DNA of 64,000 nt from Gracilibacillus caseinilyticus (GTDB taxonomy: Bacteria; Bacillota; Bacilli; Bacillales; Amphibacillaceae), in the NCBI RefSeq assembly GCF_022919115.1, contig NZ_CP095072.1, forward strand, positions 3,658,001 through 3,722,000. Reading direction: 5' to 3'. Positions 29,724 to 38,553 of the stretch are shown here, piece after piece; position 1 is the stretch's first letter; every line of letters starts with the position of its first letter. The position numbers and the translations under genes are program-made. Under the pieces are notes generated by a model that was given only the letters and a program-made list of their open reading frames with translations, was not told the DNA's origin and did not search any database.

Positions 29724-30494
29724 TCAAGCACCTCCGAACATTTGTATAAGGCTTTGCATCGCTTGCAGCGTGAACTGAAACAATTGCTTGCAAATTGCAA
29801 TATAGAAAGGAATAAAAACAAATAGCACAGCAAAAGAAACAAGTATTTTTAATGGCAAGCCTACCACAAACACATTTAACTGTGGTACGGTTCTGGCAAT
29901 GATCCCGAGAGCGACATCTACTAAAAATAAGCAACCGACAATCGGCAATGCTAGTTGAAAGGCCATAAGAAACATCTTGCTGAACGTTTGTAGGATAAGA
30001 TCAATATTGCTAAATTGCATCATCTGATCCAGTGGTAACTCCTCATAGCTGTACATTAACCCACTTAGTAATAAATGGTGTCCATCCACAGTCAACAAAA
30101 ATAAAATGGCGATCGTATAAAAATATTGACCAATTAAGGGACTTTGCGCACCGGTTTGCGGGTCAACAACATTGGCAATGGCAAAACCCATTTGAAAATC
30201 GATAAATCCACCTGCTATCTGAATTGCCGCCATAATGATATATGCCAATAATCCCATCAGTAAGCCAACAACCGCTTCTTTCATCACCAACAGCAAAAAA
30301 ATACCGTCAAAGCTTAGATCAGGAATATCCAACGTATAAAACATCATCCAAGCGATAAAAAATCCCATGCCGATTTTGAACTGTGTTGGTATATTCCGGT
30401 ATGAAAAAATCGGAACAGTCGATAAAAAAGTCAATACTCTGACTAAAATTAAAATAAATGCTGGAAAACGATTAATATCTATTAATTCAAACAT
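29724..30494 (-). CDS. fliR: Flagellar export protein FliR
   Basis: Inner-membrane component of the FliPQR export channel. The 256 residues are almost wholly hydrophobic, with about six membrane helices and the conserved FIDFQMGFAIANVVDPQTGA segment. The C-terminus is normal. It is separated from fliQ and flhB by 3 bases each, in the conserved order fliP-fliQ-fliR-flhB. Confidence 0.96.
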   Translation of the reverse strand: MFELIDINRFPAFILILVRVLTFLSTVPIFSYRNIPTQFKIGMGFFIAWMMFYTLDIPDLSFDGIFLLLVMKEAVVGLLMGLLAYIIMAAIQIAGGFIDFQMGFAIANVVDPQTGAQSPLIGQYFYTIAILFLLTVDGHHLLLSGLMYSYEELPLDQMMQFSNIDLILQTFSKMFLMAFQLALPIVGCLFLVDVALGIIARTVPQLNVFVVGLPLKILVSFAVLFVFIPFYIAICKQLFQFTLQAMQSLIQMFGGA

Positions 30495-30497
30495 AAA

Positions 30498-30767
30498 TTA
30501 TCCTATAAATTGATTAATATTTTGAAATAAATTAGCTGTAAACTCGACCATGGTAGTTAACATCCATGGTCCAAACACTAGAATTCCAAGCAATACAGCA
30601 ACAATCTTGGGGATAAACGCCAACGTTTGTTCCTGAATTTGAGTGGTTGCCTGGAATATACTGACCAGCAGCCCAACGACAAGGGCCAATATCAATAGTG
30701 GGCCTGTTACCATCAGAATTGTATAGATTCCCTGTTTCGCCAGTGAAATGACAAATTCTCCGCTCAT
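30498..30767 (-). CDS. fliQ: Flagellar export protein FliQ
   Basis: Small component of the FliPQR channel with two membrane helices. The start is the ATG of MSGEFVISLAKQ (30767), with GGAGA upstream, giving 89 residues like B. subtilis FliQ. The frame is open to 30818, but that would overlap fliP. Contains the conserved LLVSIFQATTQIQEQTLAFI segment between the helices. Confidence 0.97.
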   Translation of the reverse strand: MSGEFVISLAKQGIYTILMVTGPLLILALVVGLLVSIFQATTQIQEQTLAFIPKIVAVLLGILVFGPWMLTTMVEFTANLFQNINQFIG

Positions 30768-30786
30768 TATGCCTGTCTCCTCTCTC

Positions 30787-31464
30787 CTAGGATGGTATAT
30801 AGCCATCCAATAATGCATGTGTGATCAAGTACCATCCATCCACCAGAACAAACAGTAATATTTTAAATGGTAAAGATATCATAACGGGAGGCAACATCAT
30901 CATCCCCATCGACATCAAGACACTGGCAACGGCCATATCGATCACCAGGAACGGGACAAAAATCATAAAACCCATCTGAAAAGCGGTTTTCAGTTCACTG
31001 ATCGCAAATGCAGGTACTAACGATGTTAACGGAATTTCCTCAATCGATTCAGGTCTCTCGATTTCTGCATAATTCATAAACAACGCTAGGTCCTTCTCTC
31101 TAGTGTACTTAGCCATAAACTCTTTAAAAGGCACACTCGCGGTGCTATATGCTTCTTCCAATGTTATTTCCTCTTCAAATAGTGGCTGCAATGCTTGCTC
31201 GTTTACTTCTTGAAAAGTCGGTGCCATAATAAAGAATGACATAAACAACGCTAGGCCAATTAACACTTGGTTAGGAGGCATCTGCTGTGTAGCCAGCGAT
31301 GTTCGCACAAATGACAGTACGATTAAAATTCTGGTAAAACAGGTCATTAAAATCAAAATGCTGGGAGCTAAAGACAGAACGGTTAACAGCAATAATAATC
31401 GTACGGAAGTTGAAATACTTTCGGAGTCCGCACCGGAAAAAACATCAATCAGCTGAATCGTCAT
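30787..31464 (-). CDS. fliP: Flagellar export protein FliP
   Basis: Core of the export channel. The 225-residue protein has helices around LLLLLTVLSLAPSILILMTC and the FliP signature FVRTSLATQQMPPNQVLIG with LALFMSFFIMAPTF. The second signature, FQMGFMIFVPFLVIDMAVAS, follows, and the C-terminal part is complete. Its start overlaps the end of fliO by 20 bases. Confidence 0.97.
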   Translation of the reverse strand: MTIQLIDVFSGADSESISTSVRLLLLLTVLSLAPSILILMTCFTRILIVLSFVRTSLATQQMPPNQVLIGLALFMSFFIMAPTFQEVNEQALQPLFEEEITLEEAYSTASVPFKEFMAKYTREKDLALFMNYAEIERPESIEEIPLTSLVPAFAISELKTAFQMGFMIFVPFLVIDMAVASVLMSMGMMMLPPVMISLPFKILLFVLVDGWYLITHALLDGYIPS

Positions 31465-32110
31465 TATTCTTTTTTCCTTCTTTTAGTTTGTGCAGTAATT
31501 TCTGTCTGCCTTCTTTCATCGTGTTTAGCTCCTTATTAAACAGAGAAGAAAAGGTTTGATCTTTTGTCGTTTCCTTCTTTGTCTCTGGTGATTTGTTTCG
31601 CAATTTTAACGCCATGTTTTTCAAAGAATCAGTCATCTCGTCTTGCTGCCTTTCTAATTGTGCAATCGTATCGTCATCGGTAATTTCCATCAATAACTCT
31701 ATATTATCTGCTACCCCTATTACATAATAGCGATTGCCTATTTTAACTGTCTGGATCGATTTATTGGCACCCACTGTAATGCCGCCATAATTTTCTATTA
31801 CATTGTGCTTCTTTAGGAATCCTTTTTTCTTCTGTATAAATTTGGAAACAAAGATAATTAGGCCGATAACTACAGCTAGAGCTAACAACAACTGTATAAA
31901 ACTTCCTAACAAACTTGGCGCCTCTACCTCAGGACTTCCGCTTCCTTCTTCATTTTCACTACTGATATCTTGCTGCTCTTGAGATTGATCTTTCTGCTGT
32001 TCTAACGATTCATCTACCGTTATATCCGCTTCTACCGATACTGGTACACTAAGTACGACGATGCATGCACAAAAGATGCTAACGAGCCATTTAAGGTTAA
32101 TGCTAATCAC
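31445..32110 (-). CDS. fliO: Flagellar biosynthesis protein FliO/FliZ
   Basis: Chaperone-like protein that stabilises FliP during export-gate assembly; called FliZ in B. subtilis. The 221 residues have a signal peptide (about 1-28), an acidic Gln/Glu-rich outside segment, one membrane helix near 66-88 (LGSFIQLLLALAVVIGLIIF), and a FliO domain with YGGITVGANKSIQTVKIGNR. A Lys-rich tail follows. Identity is clear from the domain and from its place between cheY and fliP. Confidence 0.93.
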   Translation of the reverse strand: MISINLKWLVSIFCACIVVLSVPVSVEADITVDESLEQQKDQSQEQQDISSENEEGSGSPEVEAPSLLGSFIQLLLALAVVIGLIIFVSKFIQKKKGFLKKHNVIENYGGITVGANKSIQTVKIGNRYYVIGVADNIELLMEITDDDTIAQLERQQDEMTDSLKNMALKLRNKSPETKKETTKDQTFSSLFNKELNTMKEGRQKLLHKLKEGKKNNDDSAD

Positions 32111-32114
32111 CCCA

Positions 32115-32477
32115 TTAACCTAATACTTTAGAAATTGCTTCAATTACACGGTCAGCTTGAAAAGGTTTAACGATAAAATCTTTCGCTCCTGCCTGAATAG
32201 CATCAATAACCATTGCTTGTTGGCCCATAGCGGAACACATAATAATCTTTGCATCTTCATTACTTGATTTAATTTCCTTAAGCGCTGCAATACCATCCAT
32301 TTCCGGCATCGTAATATCCATTGTTACCAGATCAGGCTTTAATTCTTTATATTTCTCGACAGCTTCCTGACCATCCTGCGCTTCTCCTACAACGTCATAT
32401 CCATTTTTCGTTAAAATATCTTTAATCATCATTCGCATAAATGCTGCATCATCTACTATTAAAACTGAGTGAGCCAT
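32115..32477 (-). CDS. cheY: Chemotaxis response regulator CheY
   Basis: Single-domain receiver; CheY-P binds the switch proteins FliM/FliY and changes rotation. Phospho-Asp is in DLVTMDITMPEMDG (about residue 54), with VDDAAFMR at the start and the Lys of FIVKPFQADRV near the end. I start at MAHSVLIVDD (32477), with AAGGA upstream, giving 120 residues equal to B. subtilis CheY. The ATG nine bases earlier lacks spacing from the ribosome binding site. Confidence 0.97.
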   Translation of the reverse strand: MAHSVLIVDDAAFMRMMIKDILTKNGYDVVGEAQDGQEAVEKYKELKPDLVTMDITMPEMDGIAALKEIKSSNEDAKIIMCSAMGQQAMVIDAIQAGAKDFIVKPFQADRVIEAISKVLG

Positions 32478-32498
32478 TATGTTCATCCTTCCAATCGT

Positions 32499-33680
32499 CT
32501 ATTTTAGTTGTTTTAATCTATCTTTCTTGCTTACAATATCTGTGACACGTACACCAAAGTTTTCATCTATGACAACTACTTCGCCTTTGGCAATCAATTT
32601 CTGGTTGACTAGAATATCTACTGGTTCACCTGCCAATTTATCTAGTTCGACAATAGAACCTGAAGATAGTTCAAGGATTTCTTTCACGGTTCGTTTCGTT
32701 CTGCCTAATTCCACCGTTACTTGTAATGGGATATCCATTAATAAATCCAAATTTCGTTGTTCTGTATGCTGAAGTGGTGCTTCATCAAAATTAGAGAACG
32801 ATGCGGATTGCACTTCACTATTATTGCTAGTTGTCTGTCCACCTAATTGTCGAGGCTGATGCTGTTGAGCTTCATGCCGGCTATGCATCTCACGTTGACT
32901 TGGTGTTGCTTGATGCTGCTCTTGCTGATGTTGATTGGTTTCATATTCAACTTTCGGTTCTGGTTGAGCTGAAGCCACAGTCTCTATCTCATTCGGTGTA
33001 TTAAATAATTGATCAACCAAATCTTTCGCGAAAGTAACTGGTAGTAATTGCATAATTTGGGAATCTATTAAATTTCCTATTTTTAGCTGAAAAGAAACTT
33101 TTATCAGAGTATCATCATCAGGTGTTAATGATTTCGTTTCTTCTGCCGTTACATCCATGATAGATGTAGTTGGTGGAGAAATATCAATTTTTTTATTAAA
33201 AACCGTAGACATACTCGTGGCCGCTGTTCCCATCATTTGATTCATCGCTTCCTGTACAGCACTTAAATGAATCTCATTTAGTTCTGTCGTATCCGGATTT
33301 CCTGAACCGCCTAACATAAGGTCAGCAATCACTGCTGCATCCTTAGATTCTAAAACAAATAAATTGGCACCAGTGAATCCTTCAGTATATTTCACTTCAA
33401 CCCCTACGTACGGTTTAGGAAATTCCTCTCTCATGTCTCCTTTATCAATTACACTGATTGTTGGCGTAGTAATTTCTACTTTTTGACTTAGTATCGTTGA
33501 TAATGTGGTAGCAGAACTGCCAAACGAAATATTTCCGATTTCGCCTAAGGCATCTTCTTCAATTGATGATAAATATTCACCAGTGGAAGAACTTGTTACT
33601 TGTCCATCTTCCTCTGCACTGTTTGATCCATTGAGTAAAGCATCAATCTCATCTTGTGATAACATGCCATCATTCATCAT
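32499..33680 (-). CDS. fliY: Flagellar switch protein / CheY-P phosphatase FliY
   Basis: C-ring protein that combines a FliN-like surface with CheC-type CheY-P phosphatase. The N-terminal LSQDEIDALLNG (about 7-18) is the CheY-P-binding peptide. Two ExxN helices follow (LGEIGNISFGSSATTLS; VQEAMNQMMGTAATSM). A Gln/His-rich linker near 240-290 leads to the SpoA domain with VTVELGRTKRTVKEILEL and VVIDENFGVRVTDIV. The 393 residues are slightly longer than B. subtilis FliY (378). Overlaps fliM by 11 bases. Confidence 0.96.
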   Translation of the reverse strand: MMNDGMLSQDEIDALLNGSNSAEEDGQVTSSSTGEYLSSIEEDALGEIGNISFGSSATTLSTILSQKVEITTPTISVIDKGDMREEFPKPYVGVEVKYTEGFTGANLFVLESKDAAVIADLMLGGSGNPDTTELNEIHLSAVQEAMNQMMGTAATSMSTVFNKKIDISPPTTSIMDVTAEETKSLTPDDDTLIKVSFQLKIGNLIDSQIMQLLPVTFAKDLVDQLFNTPNEIETVASAQPEPKVEYETNQHQQEQHQATPSQREMHSRHEAQQHQPRQLGGQTTSNNSEVQSASFSNFDEAPLQHTEQRNLDLLMDIPLQVTVELGRTKRTVKEILELSSGSIVELDKLAGEPVDILVNQKLIAKGEVVVIDENFGVRVTDIVSKKDRLKQLK

Positions 33681-34671
33681 CCGAATCCCCTCCCTTAATG
33701 TCGTCTAATACTTGTACAGCTAATTTATGCTTTCTTTTACCGGGCTGGACATGAAATTTCGGTTCTTGATCAACATGTAACTGCAGTGGCTGATCAATCG
33801 TGTTGTTGAGCACAATGGTATCATCATGATCAAGGAACAGAAATTCTTCCAATGTAATGGATGTCTCACCTAAAACGACCGATAAATCCAAGCTGGTTTG
33901 TTTAATATTATGTGAAATAGATTCATATTCTTCCGGCTTACGTTCCTTGGACGTTTCATTTTGCATCCAGTAATGAACCGATAATTTCGGAATGATTGGC
34001 TCAAGAACGACATGAGGGATACAAATGTTGATCATACCACTGCTATCACCAATTGTCGTATCTAATGAAACGACAACGACGGTTTCATTAGGCGAGACCA
34101 ATTGTAGAAATTGCGGATTCACCTCAAAGTCTTCTAGAATCGGATCAATGTCCGCTACACTCCCCCATGCTTCTTGCAAATTGTCTAATGCTTTCTCAAA
34201 CAGTTGTGACATGAGTGTTGTCTCTATTTCTGTTAAACTATCAATTTTGTTAATACTTCTTCCTCTTCCACCTAGCATTCGATCAAGCATCGCATATGCA
34301 ATATTAGGGTTAAATTCAAAAATAATTCTGCCATCCAACGGCTCAACACTGTACACATTTAAAATTGTCTTGGTTGGAATCGAACGGATGAATTCTTCAT
34401 ACGGAATCTGATCAACAGATGCCACTGCAATATGTACATATGTCCTTAACTGAGCTGAAAAATAAGTGGATAACAACCGCGCAAAATTATCATGAATTCT
34501 TGATATACTTCGTATCTGATCTTTTGAAAAGCGCAAAGCTCGTTTAAAATCATACACTTTTACTTTTTTGTCTTTTTCTTCTTCTTTTAGTTGATTTGCA
34601 TCCATTTCACCCGATGACAAAGCGGATAATAAGGCGTCAATTTCATTTTGTGAAAGAACTTCATCTGCCAT
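33670..34671 (-). CDS. fliM: Flagellar motor switch protein FliM
   Basis: Middle part of the C-ring that binds CheY-P and FliG. The CheY-binding peptide LSQNEIDALLSAL is at 5-17. The middle domain has YDFKRALRFSKDQIRSISRI and the FliG-contact GGRGRS near 144. The SpoA domain closes the protein (VVLGETSITLEEFLFLDHDD). The 333 residues match the family. Starts 28 bases after fliL. Confidence 0.97.
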   Translation of the reverse strand: MADEVLSQNEIDALLSALSSGEMDANQLKEEEKDKKVKVYDFKRALRFSKDQIRSISRIHDNFARLLSTYFSAQLRTYVHIAVASVDQIPYEEFIRSIPTKTILNVYSVEPLDGRIIFEFNPNIAYAMLDRMLGGRGRSINKIDSLTEIETTLMSQLFEKALDNLQEAWGSVADIDPILEDFEVNPQFLQLVSPNETVVVVSLDTTIGDSSGMINICIPHVVLEPIIPKLSVHYWMQNETSKERKPEEYESISHNIKQTSLDLSVVLGETSITLEEFLFLDHDDTIVLNNTIDQPLQLHVDQEPKFHVQPGKRKHKLAVQVLDDIKGGDSDDE

Positions 34672-34698
34672 AACTTCACCTCCATTTCGGAGTTATGA

Positions 34699-35115
34699 TT
34701 ACTGAATGACTTTACTTACAATCAATACATCAATGATTTGACCTTGTGTCATTTGATCATTCATCGCATGCTTCATATTATCTTCTAACTCCGTCAAGTT
34801 CTCTTTAAAATCATTTGCCGTCAGGTCTACTGACAATTTAATAAACTGATTTTTGATCTGAAATTCTCTTTTCTGGATTTCTTCTAGTGCATCAGAGCTG
34901 TTGGTGATAAATTGGAATTGAATAAGAACAAAATTTCCATCATTCAGATCGGTACGAATCTCTTCAGTTGTATAAGAATATTTCACCATGTCATCGATCG
35001 ACATTTCTTCTCCTTCTGCAGTAGTCTGATTCATCAGAAAATAAAGAACACCTGCGCCGGCAATGGTAATAAATACTAATATGATGACAAGGATTCTTAT
35101 TAATTTAGGATTCAT
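34699..35115 (-). CDS. fliL: Flagellar basal body-associated protein FliL
   Basis: Single-pass membrane protein beside the stator that supports motor function. There is one membrane helix (about 5-27) and a periplasmic-side FliL domain ending QGQIIDVLIVSKVIQ. The ATG at 35115 has TAGGTG upstream; the open frame extends to a GTG at 35127 without a good ribosome binding site. Length is then 138 residues. The start overlaps the end of swrD by 11 bases. Confidence 0.92.
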   Translation of the reverse strand: MNPKLIRILVIILVFITIAGAGVLYFLMNQTTAEGEEMSIDDMVKYSYTTEEIRTDLNDGNFVLIQFQFITNSSDALEEIQKREFQIKNQFIKLSVDLTANDFKENLTELEDNMKHAMNDQMTQGQIIDVLIVSKVIQ

Positions 35116-35329
35116 TTTGTTGTTCACCTACTTCTCGTTGCAGTTGATATAAACCAATATGCTTATAAAATTCTGTGATTTTTTGTTTCACCACTACTTC
35201 CTGTTCTTTCACAAATAATTTCTTCTGATTAATTAAGGTGATCGTTGTATCAGGAAGTGATTCCACTCGCTCTACAAACACCGCGTTGATTGTTAACCGA
35301 TCACCGTTTAGTTTTGTTAATGTAATCAT
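35105..35329 (-). CDS. swrD: SwrD/FlbD-family swarming motility protein
   Basis: A 74-residue protein of the FlbD family. B. subtilis SwrD raises flagellar motor power and is needed for swarming. The family pattern is clear: start MITLTKLNG, then AVFVERVESLPDTTITL and the basic VKEQEVVVKQKI. It sits between flgE and fliL, as in B. subtilis. The start codon has no recognisable ribosome binding site; a strong hairpin ends one base upstream of it. Confidence 0.93.
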   Translation of the reverse strand: MITLTKLNGDRLTINAVFVERVESLPDTTITLINQKKLFVKEQEVVVKQKITEFYKHIGLYQLQREVGEQQNES

Positions 35330-35330
35330 A

Positions 35331-35372
35331 GCTGAAGAGAGTCAAGGATATAGAGCTGCCTTAACTCTCAGC
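35331..35372 (-). promoter_or_regulatory. Intercistronic hairpin abutting the swrD start
   Basis: On the minus strand GCTGAGAGTTAAGG pairs with CCTTGACTCTC(TT)CAGC, about 14 bp with a small bulge, around an 11-base loop. It begins 8 bases after the flgE stop and ends one base before the swrD ATG. No U-tract follows, so a terminator is unlikely. An RNA stability, processing or translation-control role is more plausible. Confidence 0.6.
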
Positions 35373-35380
35373 CTCCCTTT

Positions 35381-36250
35381 TTATCGTTTTAGATTTACTA
35401 ATTCTTGCAAAATTTCATCAGAAGTCGTAATAATTCGAGTATTTGCCTGAAAACCACGTTGTGCGGTAATCATTTCGGTGAATTCTTCTGACAAATCCAC
35501 ATTGGACATTTCTAACGCACCAGATACGACCGATGCTGTACCATCTGATTCAGGTTCAAAGAGGAAGTTACCTTCATCGTCCTCCATCCTTCCAGCGTTC
35601 ACCGAATTTTGGAACATGTTTGAACCAGTTTTATTTAAACCACCTGGGTTTGAAAACTTAGCGACAAGAATTTGACCAGCTTCTTGTGTTTCTCCATCCT
35701 GAATGTAGTTAACAATACCGTTACTTTGAATACTGAAACTCTCCGCTGTATCAGGGATTTTGATTCTGGATGTACCATCAATTGGATTACCATCCGCATC
35801 TGTTCCATTTTGACCTAATAAATATTGACCATTAGCATTAACGATATAACCTTCATTATCAAGATAAAGATTACCAGCTCGTGAATAACTGATATCCATT
35901 TCCTCTGTTGTTGCGCCATCAATGTTCTCACCAGTAGCAAAAACAAACATTCCGTCCCCTTCAAGCTGCAAATCTAACGGCCGGCCAGTCGTCTGACGGT
36001 TACCTTGTGTATGCACATTGTCAATCGACCCAAGCTGAACCCCTGTTCCTACTTGAGAGGGGTTAATACCACCTCTGATATTTGTCGGGCCGCTTGCACC
36101 TGATACCGATTGACTCATCATATCCTGAAAGGTAACACGACCTTTCTTATAACCCGTTGTGTTCACATTGGCGATGTTATTTCCGATAACATCCAGCTTT
36201 GTTTGGAAACCTTTTAAACCTGAAATACCAGCATACATTGATCTTAACAT
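35381..36250 (-). CDS. flgE: Flagellar hook protein FlgE (short Gram-positive form)
   Basis: Hook subunit; annotated flgG in some Bacillus genomes. The N-terminal rod/hook motif MLRSMYAGISGLKGFQTKLD and NIANVNTTGYKKGR are complete, as is the C-terminal ALEMSNVDLSEEFTEMITAQ region with RGFQANTRI. At 289 residues it resembles B. subtilis FlgE (264) and lacks the large extra domains of enterobacterial hooks. It follows flgD and its small companion gene, consistent with a hook role. Confidence 0.93.
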   Translation of the reverse strand: MLRSMYAGISGLKGFQTKLDVIGNNIANVNTTGYKKGRVTFQDMMSQSVSGASGPTNIRGGINPSQVGTGVQLGSIDNVHTQGNRQTTGRPLDLQLEGDGMFVFATGENIDGATTEEMDISYSRAGNLYLDNEGYIVNANGQYLLGQNGTDADGNPIDGTSRIKIPDTAESFSIQSNGIVNYIQDGETQEAGQILVAKFSNPGGLNKTGSNMFQNSVNAGRMEDDEGNFLFEPESDGTASVVSGALEMSNVDLSEEFTEMITAQRGFQANTRIITTSDEILQELVNLKR

Positions 36251-36331
36251 TGTAAAACTCCTTTTCTATTGATTAATCGGCGTCGCATCTGTCGGTCCGC
36301 GACGGTTAAGCCTCTCCTTAATGAGTCCAGC

Positions 36332-36697
36332 TTATTCCATAATAATTGTGCCTGTAATATTCGTAAAAATCTTACTTTTCAGCTCTGCTATTTCCATAGC
36401 AGTAATCACTGTTTTATTGTTCGCATTGACTACAAAGGCTGCCTGATCCGTAATAACAAGTGATTCTTTCACACCTTTTTGGCTTGCTTCTTGCAGCTTA
36501 CTTTCTATTTTGGTCCACTGTTCATTTGTGACTTCAATGTTTCTTGACTGCATACGTTGCTGAGCATGCTTGCTAATTTGTATCGAGTGCTGCTGGGATA
36601 AAACATCTTTAAACGGAACCGCTGAAGATGTACTTGGTGTATTTTTTTTAGTTCCAGGAAGGATAGTGGGATGAAAAGCGTGAATCCTGTTGACCAT
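36332..36697 (-). CDS. Flagellar operon protein of the TIGR02530 type
   Basis: A 121-residue protein of a small family found between flgD and flgE in Firmicutes fla operons. Recognisable features are VPFKDVLSQQ near 28-37, the SKHAQQRMQSRNIEV segment, and a C-terminal TDQAAFVVNANNKTVITAME. The function is unknown. A role in hook assembly is inferred only from position. It follows flgD by 11 bases and leaves an 81-bp gap before flgE. Confidence 0.85.
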   Translation of the reverse strand: MVNRIHAFHPTILPGTKKNTPSTSSAVPFKDVLSQQHSIQISKHAQQRMQSRNIEVTNEQWTKIESKLQEASQKGVKESLVITDQAAFVVNANNKTVITAMEIAELKSKIFTNITGTIIME

Positions 36698-36708
36698 CGA
36701 ATCCCTCC

Positions 36709-37215
36709 CTATACTTCAGTCTCGTCAGTTTTTGTTTCGGAATCTATTTCAGTATCACTGTCTTCTTTTGTTCCAGCCTGTGAGATACGCAGAATTTCAT
36801 CCGTATAAATCTTCTGACCATTTTCTAGTTCAATCACAGCATAACCTTGTTGTTCCGAAATCGCCACGACATTACTAGTTACGATTTCTTTCGGCTCTGC
36901 TATCTCTCCCGTTTCTTCATCAAGTCTGTAATACTCCACTTCTTCTCCTATTAAATGGCTATATTGAATGACAGGTGAAACGGATTGATTAACGACCAAA
37001 GACTCGATTGCACTAGACATATTCATCATTTGTTCCAATGAAGAGAAAGTCGCCATCTGCGAAATAAATTCTTTATCTTCCATCGGATTTAATGGATCTT
37101 GATTTTGCAACTGTGTCATCAAAATTCTTAAGAATTCATCTTTTCCCAAACTAGAACTCGTGGTTCTTGTCTGTGTCTGATTAGATAAATAATAACTGGA
37201 ATCAATATTTGTCAT
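36709..37215 (-). CDS. flgD: Flagellar hook-capping protein FlgD
   Basis: Scaffold that caps the growing hook. The conserved N-terminal segment LGKDEFLRILMTQLQNQDPL followed by NPMEDKEFISQMATFSSLEQ is the FlgD hallmark. At 168 residues it is the short Bacillus type, lacking the long Ig/tudor region. The C-terminal tail is acidic. It is 8 bases downstream of fliK. Confidence 0.95.
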   Translation of the reverse strand: MTNIDSSYYLSNQTQTRTTSSSLGKDEFLRILMTQLQNQDPLNPMEDKEFISQMATFSSLEQMMNMSSAIESLVVNQSVSPVIQYSHLIGEEVEYYRLDEETGEIAEPKEIVTSNVVAISEQQGYAVIELENGQKIYTDEILRISQAGTKEDSDTEIDSETKTDETEV

Positions 37216-37223
37216 TTTTTCAC

Positions 37224-38519
37224 CTACACTTTCGCATCCATTAAAAGATCCTTGAAATTCAACGGATCTTGTTCATCACCTTCTTGGGATTGCTGATCCT
37301 GACTATTCGCCTCTTGCTCTTGACCATTTTCATCTGACTGTTCCTGTTCTTGAGACCAGGAAGACTCGTTGCTTGATGTCACCGTATCTTGTCGTTCAAT
37401 GGCAACCTGATTTGGTGAAAACATGTGGCGCAATTGGTGTAGATTACCCTCTAACAGGTCTTTTGCGCTTTGAGATGCCACCATCATTTTGACCACCATC
37501 TCGCCATTTACTTGTGTGAGTCGAACGGTAACATCACCCAATGACTCAGGTTGCAGCCTCAACATCAATTGATTTGTACCATTTGGCAACTTCATAAAGT
37601 TACTTTTCTGGATGGCTAGATTAAATTGGTCCAGTAATTGCTTCTGTGCTAATTGCTGATCATCACCTGTATGCTGCACGTGAATAACATATTGCTGCAC
37701 CTTGGAAGTAACCATTTGTGAAGAAGCTTGCATATCCACTCTGGTTTGCGTCACTTCTTGCTTCGTGGTCCCCCCATACTGCTCGATTGCATTTTGTATC
37801 CACTTCGCTATATCTTGCTGTGTTACCTGCTGAGCTTGACCGTAATGTTTGTTCATCACCTGACGATTTTGGAAATTTTTCAACAGCTTGTTCCATACTT
37901 GAATTGTAGCGCTCGATTCGTCTTTTTTCAGCATAGCTGTCAGGTTGTTTTGAGTTGATTGATCCTGATTCGACCATTGTCTCAACAGATCGATTAGCTG
38001 TTTGTAATCCTGGCTTGTTAATGATTGTTTTTGCAATTGACCCAACATTCTTTCGGTAGATTTTATGATGTTCTCTAATCGTGTTTGATTATCTTCGCCT
38101 TGAAACCATTGACTACCCGAAAATTGTAACGACATTGATGTATCAGGATTTCTTGTCAATTTTCCATCAGAAACCACCGATTGGTTCAGTTGATCAATAG
38201 TTTGCAAGAGTACTAGATTATCCGGTGCGACTTCACCTTTTTCCATTTGTTGCATGACCTTATCCAAGATATCCTTCAACTCACCCTGATCGAATGTCGA
38301 CTGTTTTTTTACATCTTTCAAAAATTCTTCTGGCAGTACTTCTTGATCGACTAATTGCTGTAATAATTCTAGAAATGGTTGCTTCAGATCTTGTTCCGCA
38401 TCGGGCTGAACACGGGCCAAAAATTTTCGAAAACTTCCAGATTCCTGCAGCGTGTTAGTTGCACTCTGTTGTATAGTTGTTTGATTTAATTGAGCCATTA
38501 TATTTTGCGTGATGTACAA
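37224..38519 (-). CDS. fliK: Flagellar hook-length control protein FliK
   Basis: Secreted ruler that triggers the FlhB switch when the hook is complete. The 431 residues have a Gln/Thr-rich variable body and the conserved C-terminal domain with MLRLQPESLGDVTVRLTQVN near 340-370. A Gln/Glu/Asp-rich tail follows. I prefer the TTG at 38519, 7 bases after GGAGG; the frame is open to 38636, but that would overlap ylxF. Non-ATG start is inferred from spacing. Confidence 0.88.
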   Translation of the reverse strand: MYITQNIMAQLNQTTIQQSATNTLQESGSFRKFLARVQPDAEQDLKQPFLELLQQLVDQEVLPEEFLKDVKKQSTFDQGELKDILDKVMQQMEKGEVAPDNLVLLQTIDQLNQSVVSDGKLTRNPDTSMSLQFSGSQWFQGEDNQTRLENIIKSTERMLGQLQKQSLTSQDYKQLIDLLRQWSNQDQSTQNNLTAMLKKDESSATIQVWNKLLKNFQNRQVMNKHYGQAQQVTQQDIAKWIQNAIEQYGGTTKQEVTQTRVDMQASSQMVTSKVQQYVIHVQHTGDDQQLAQKQLLDQFNLAIQKSNFMKLPNGTNQLMLRLQPESLGDVTVRLTQVNGEMVVKMMVASQSAKDLLEGNLHQLRHMFSPNQVAIERQDTVTSSNESSWSQEQEQSDENGQEQEANSQDQQSQEGDEQDPLNFKDLLMDAKV

Positions 38520-38553
38520 TTTTTCACCTCCTTTCAAATCAAATCCCAAAAAA

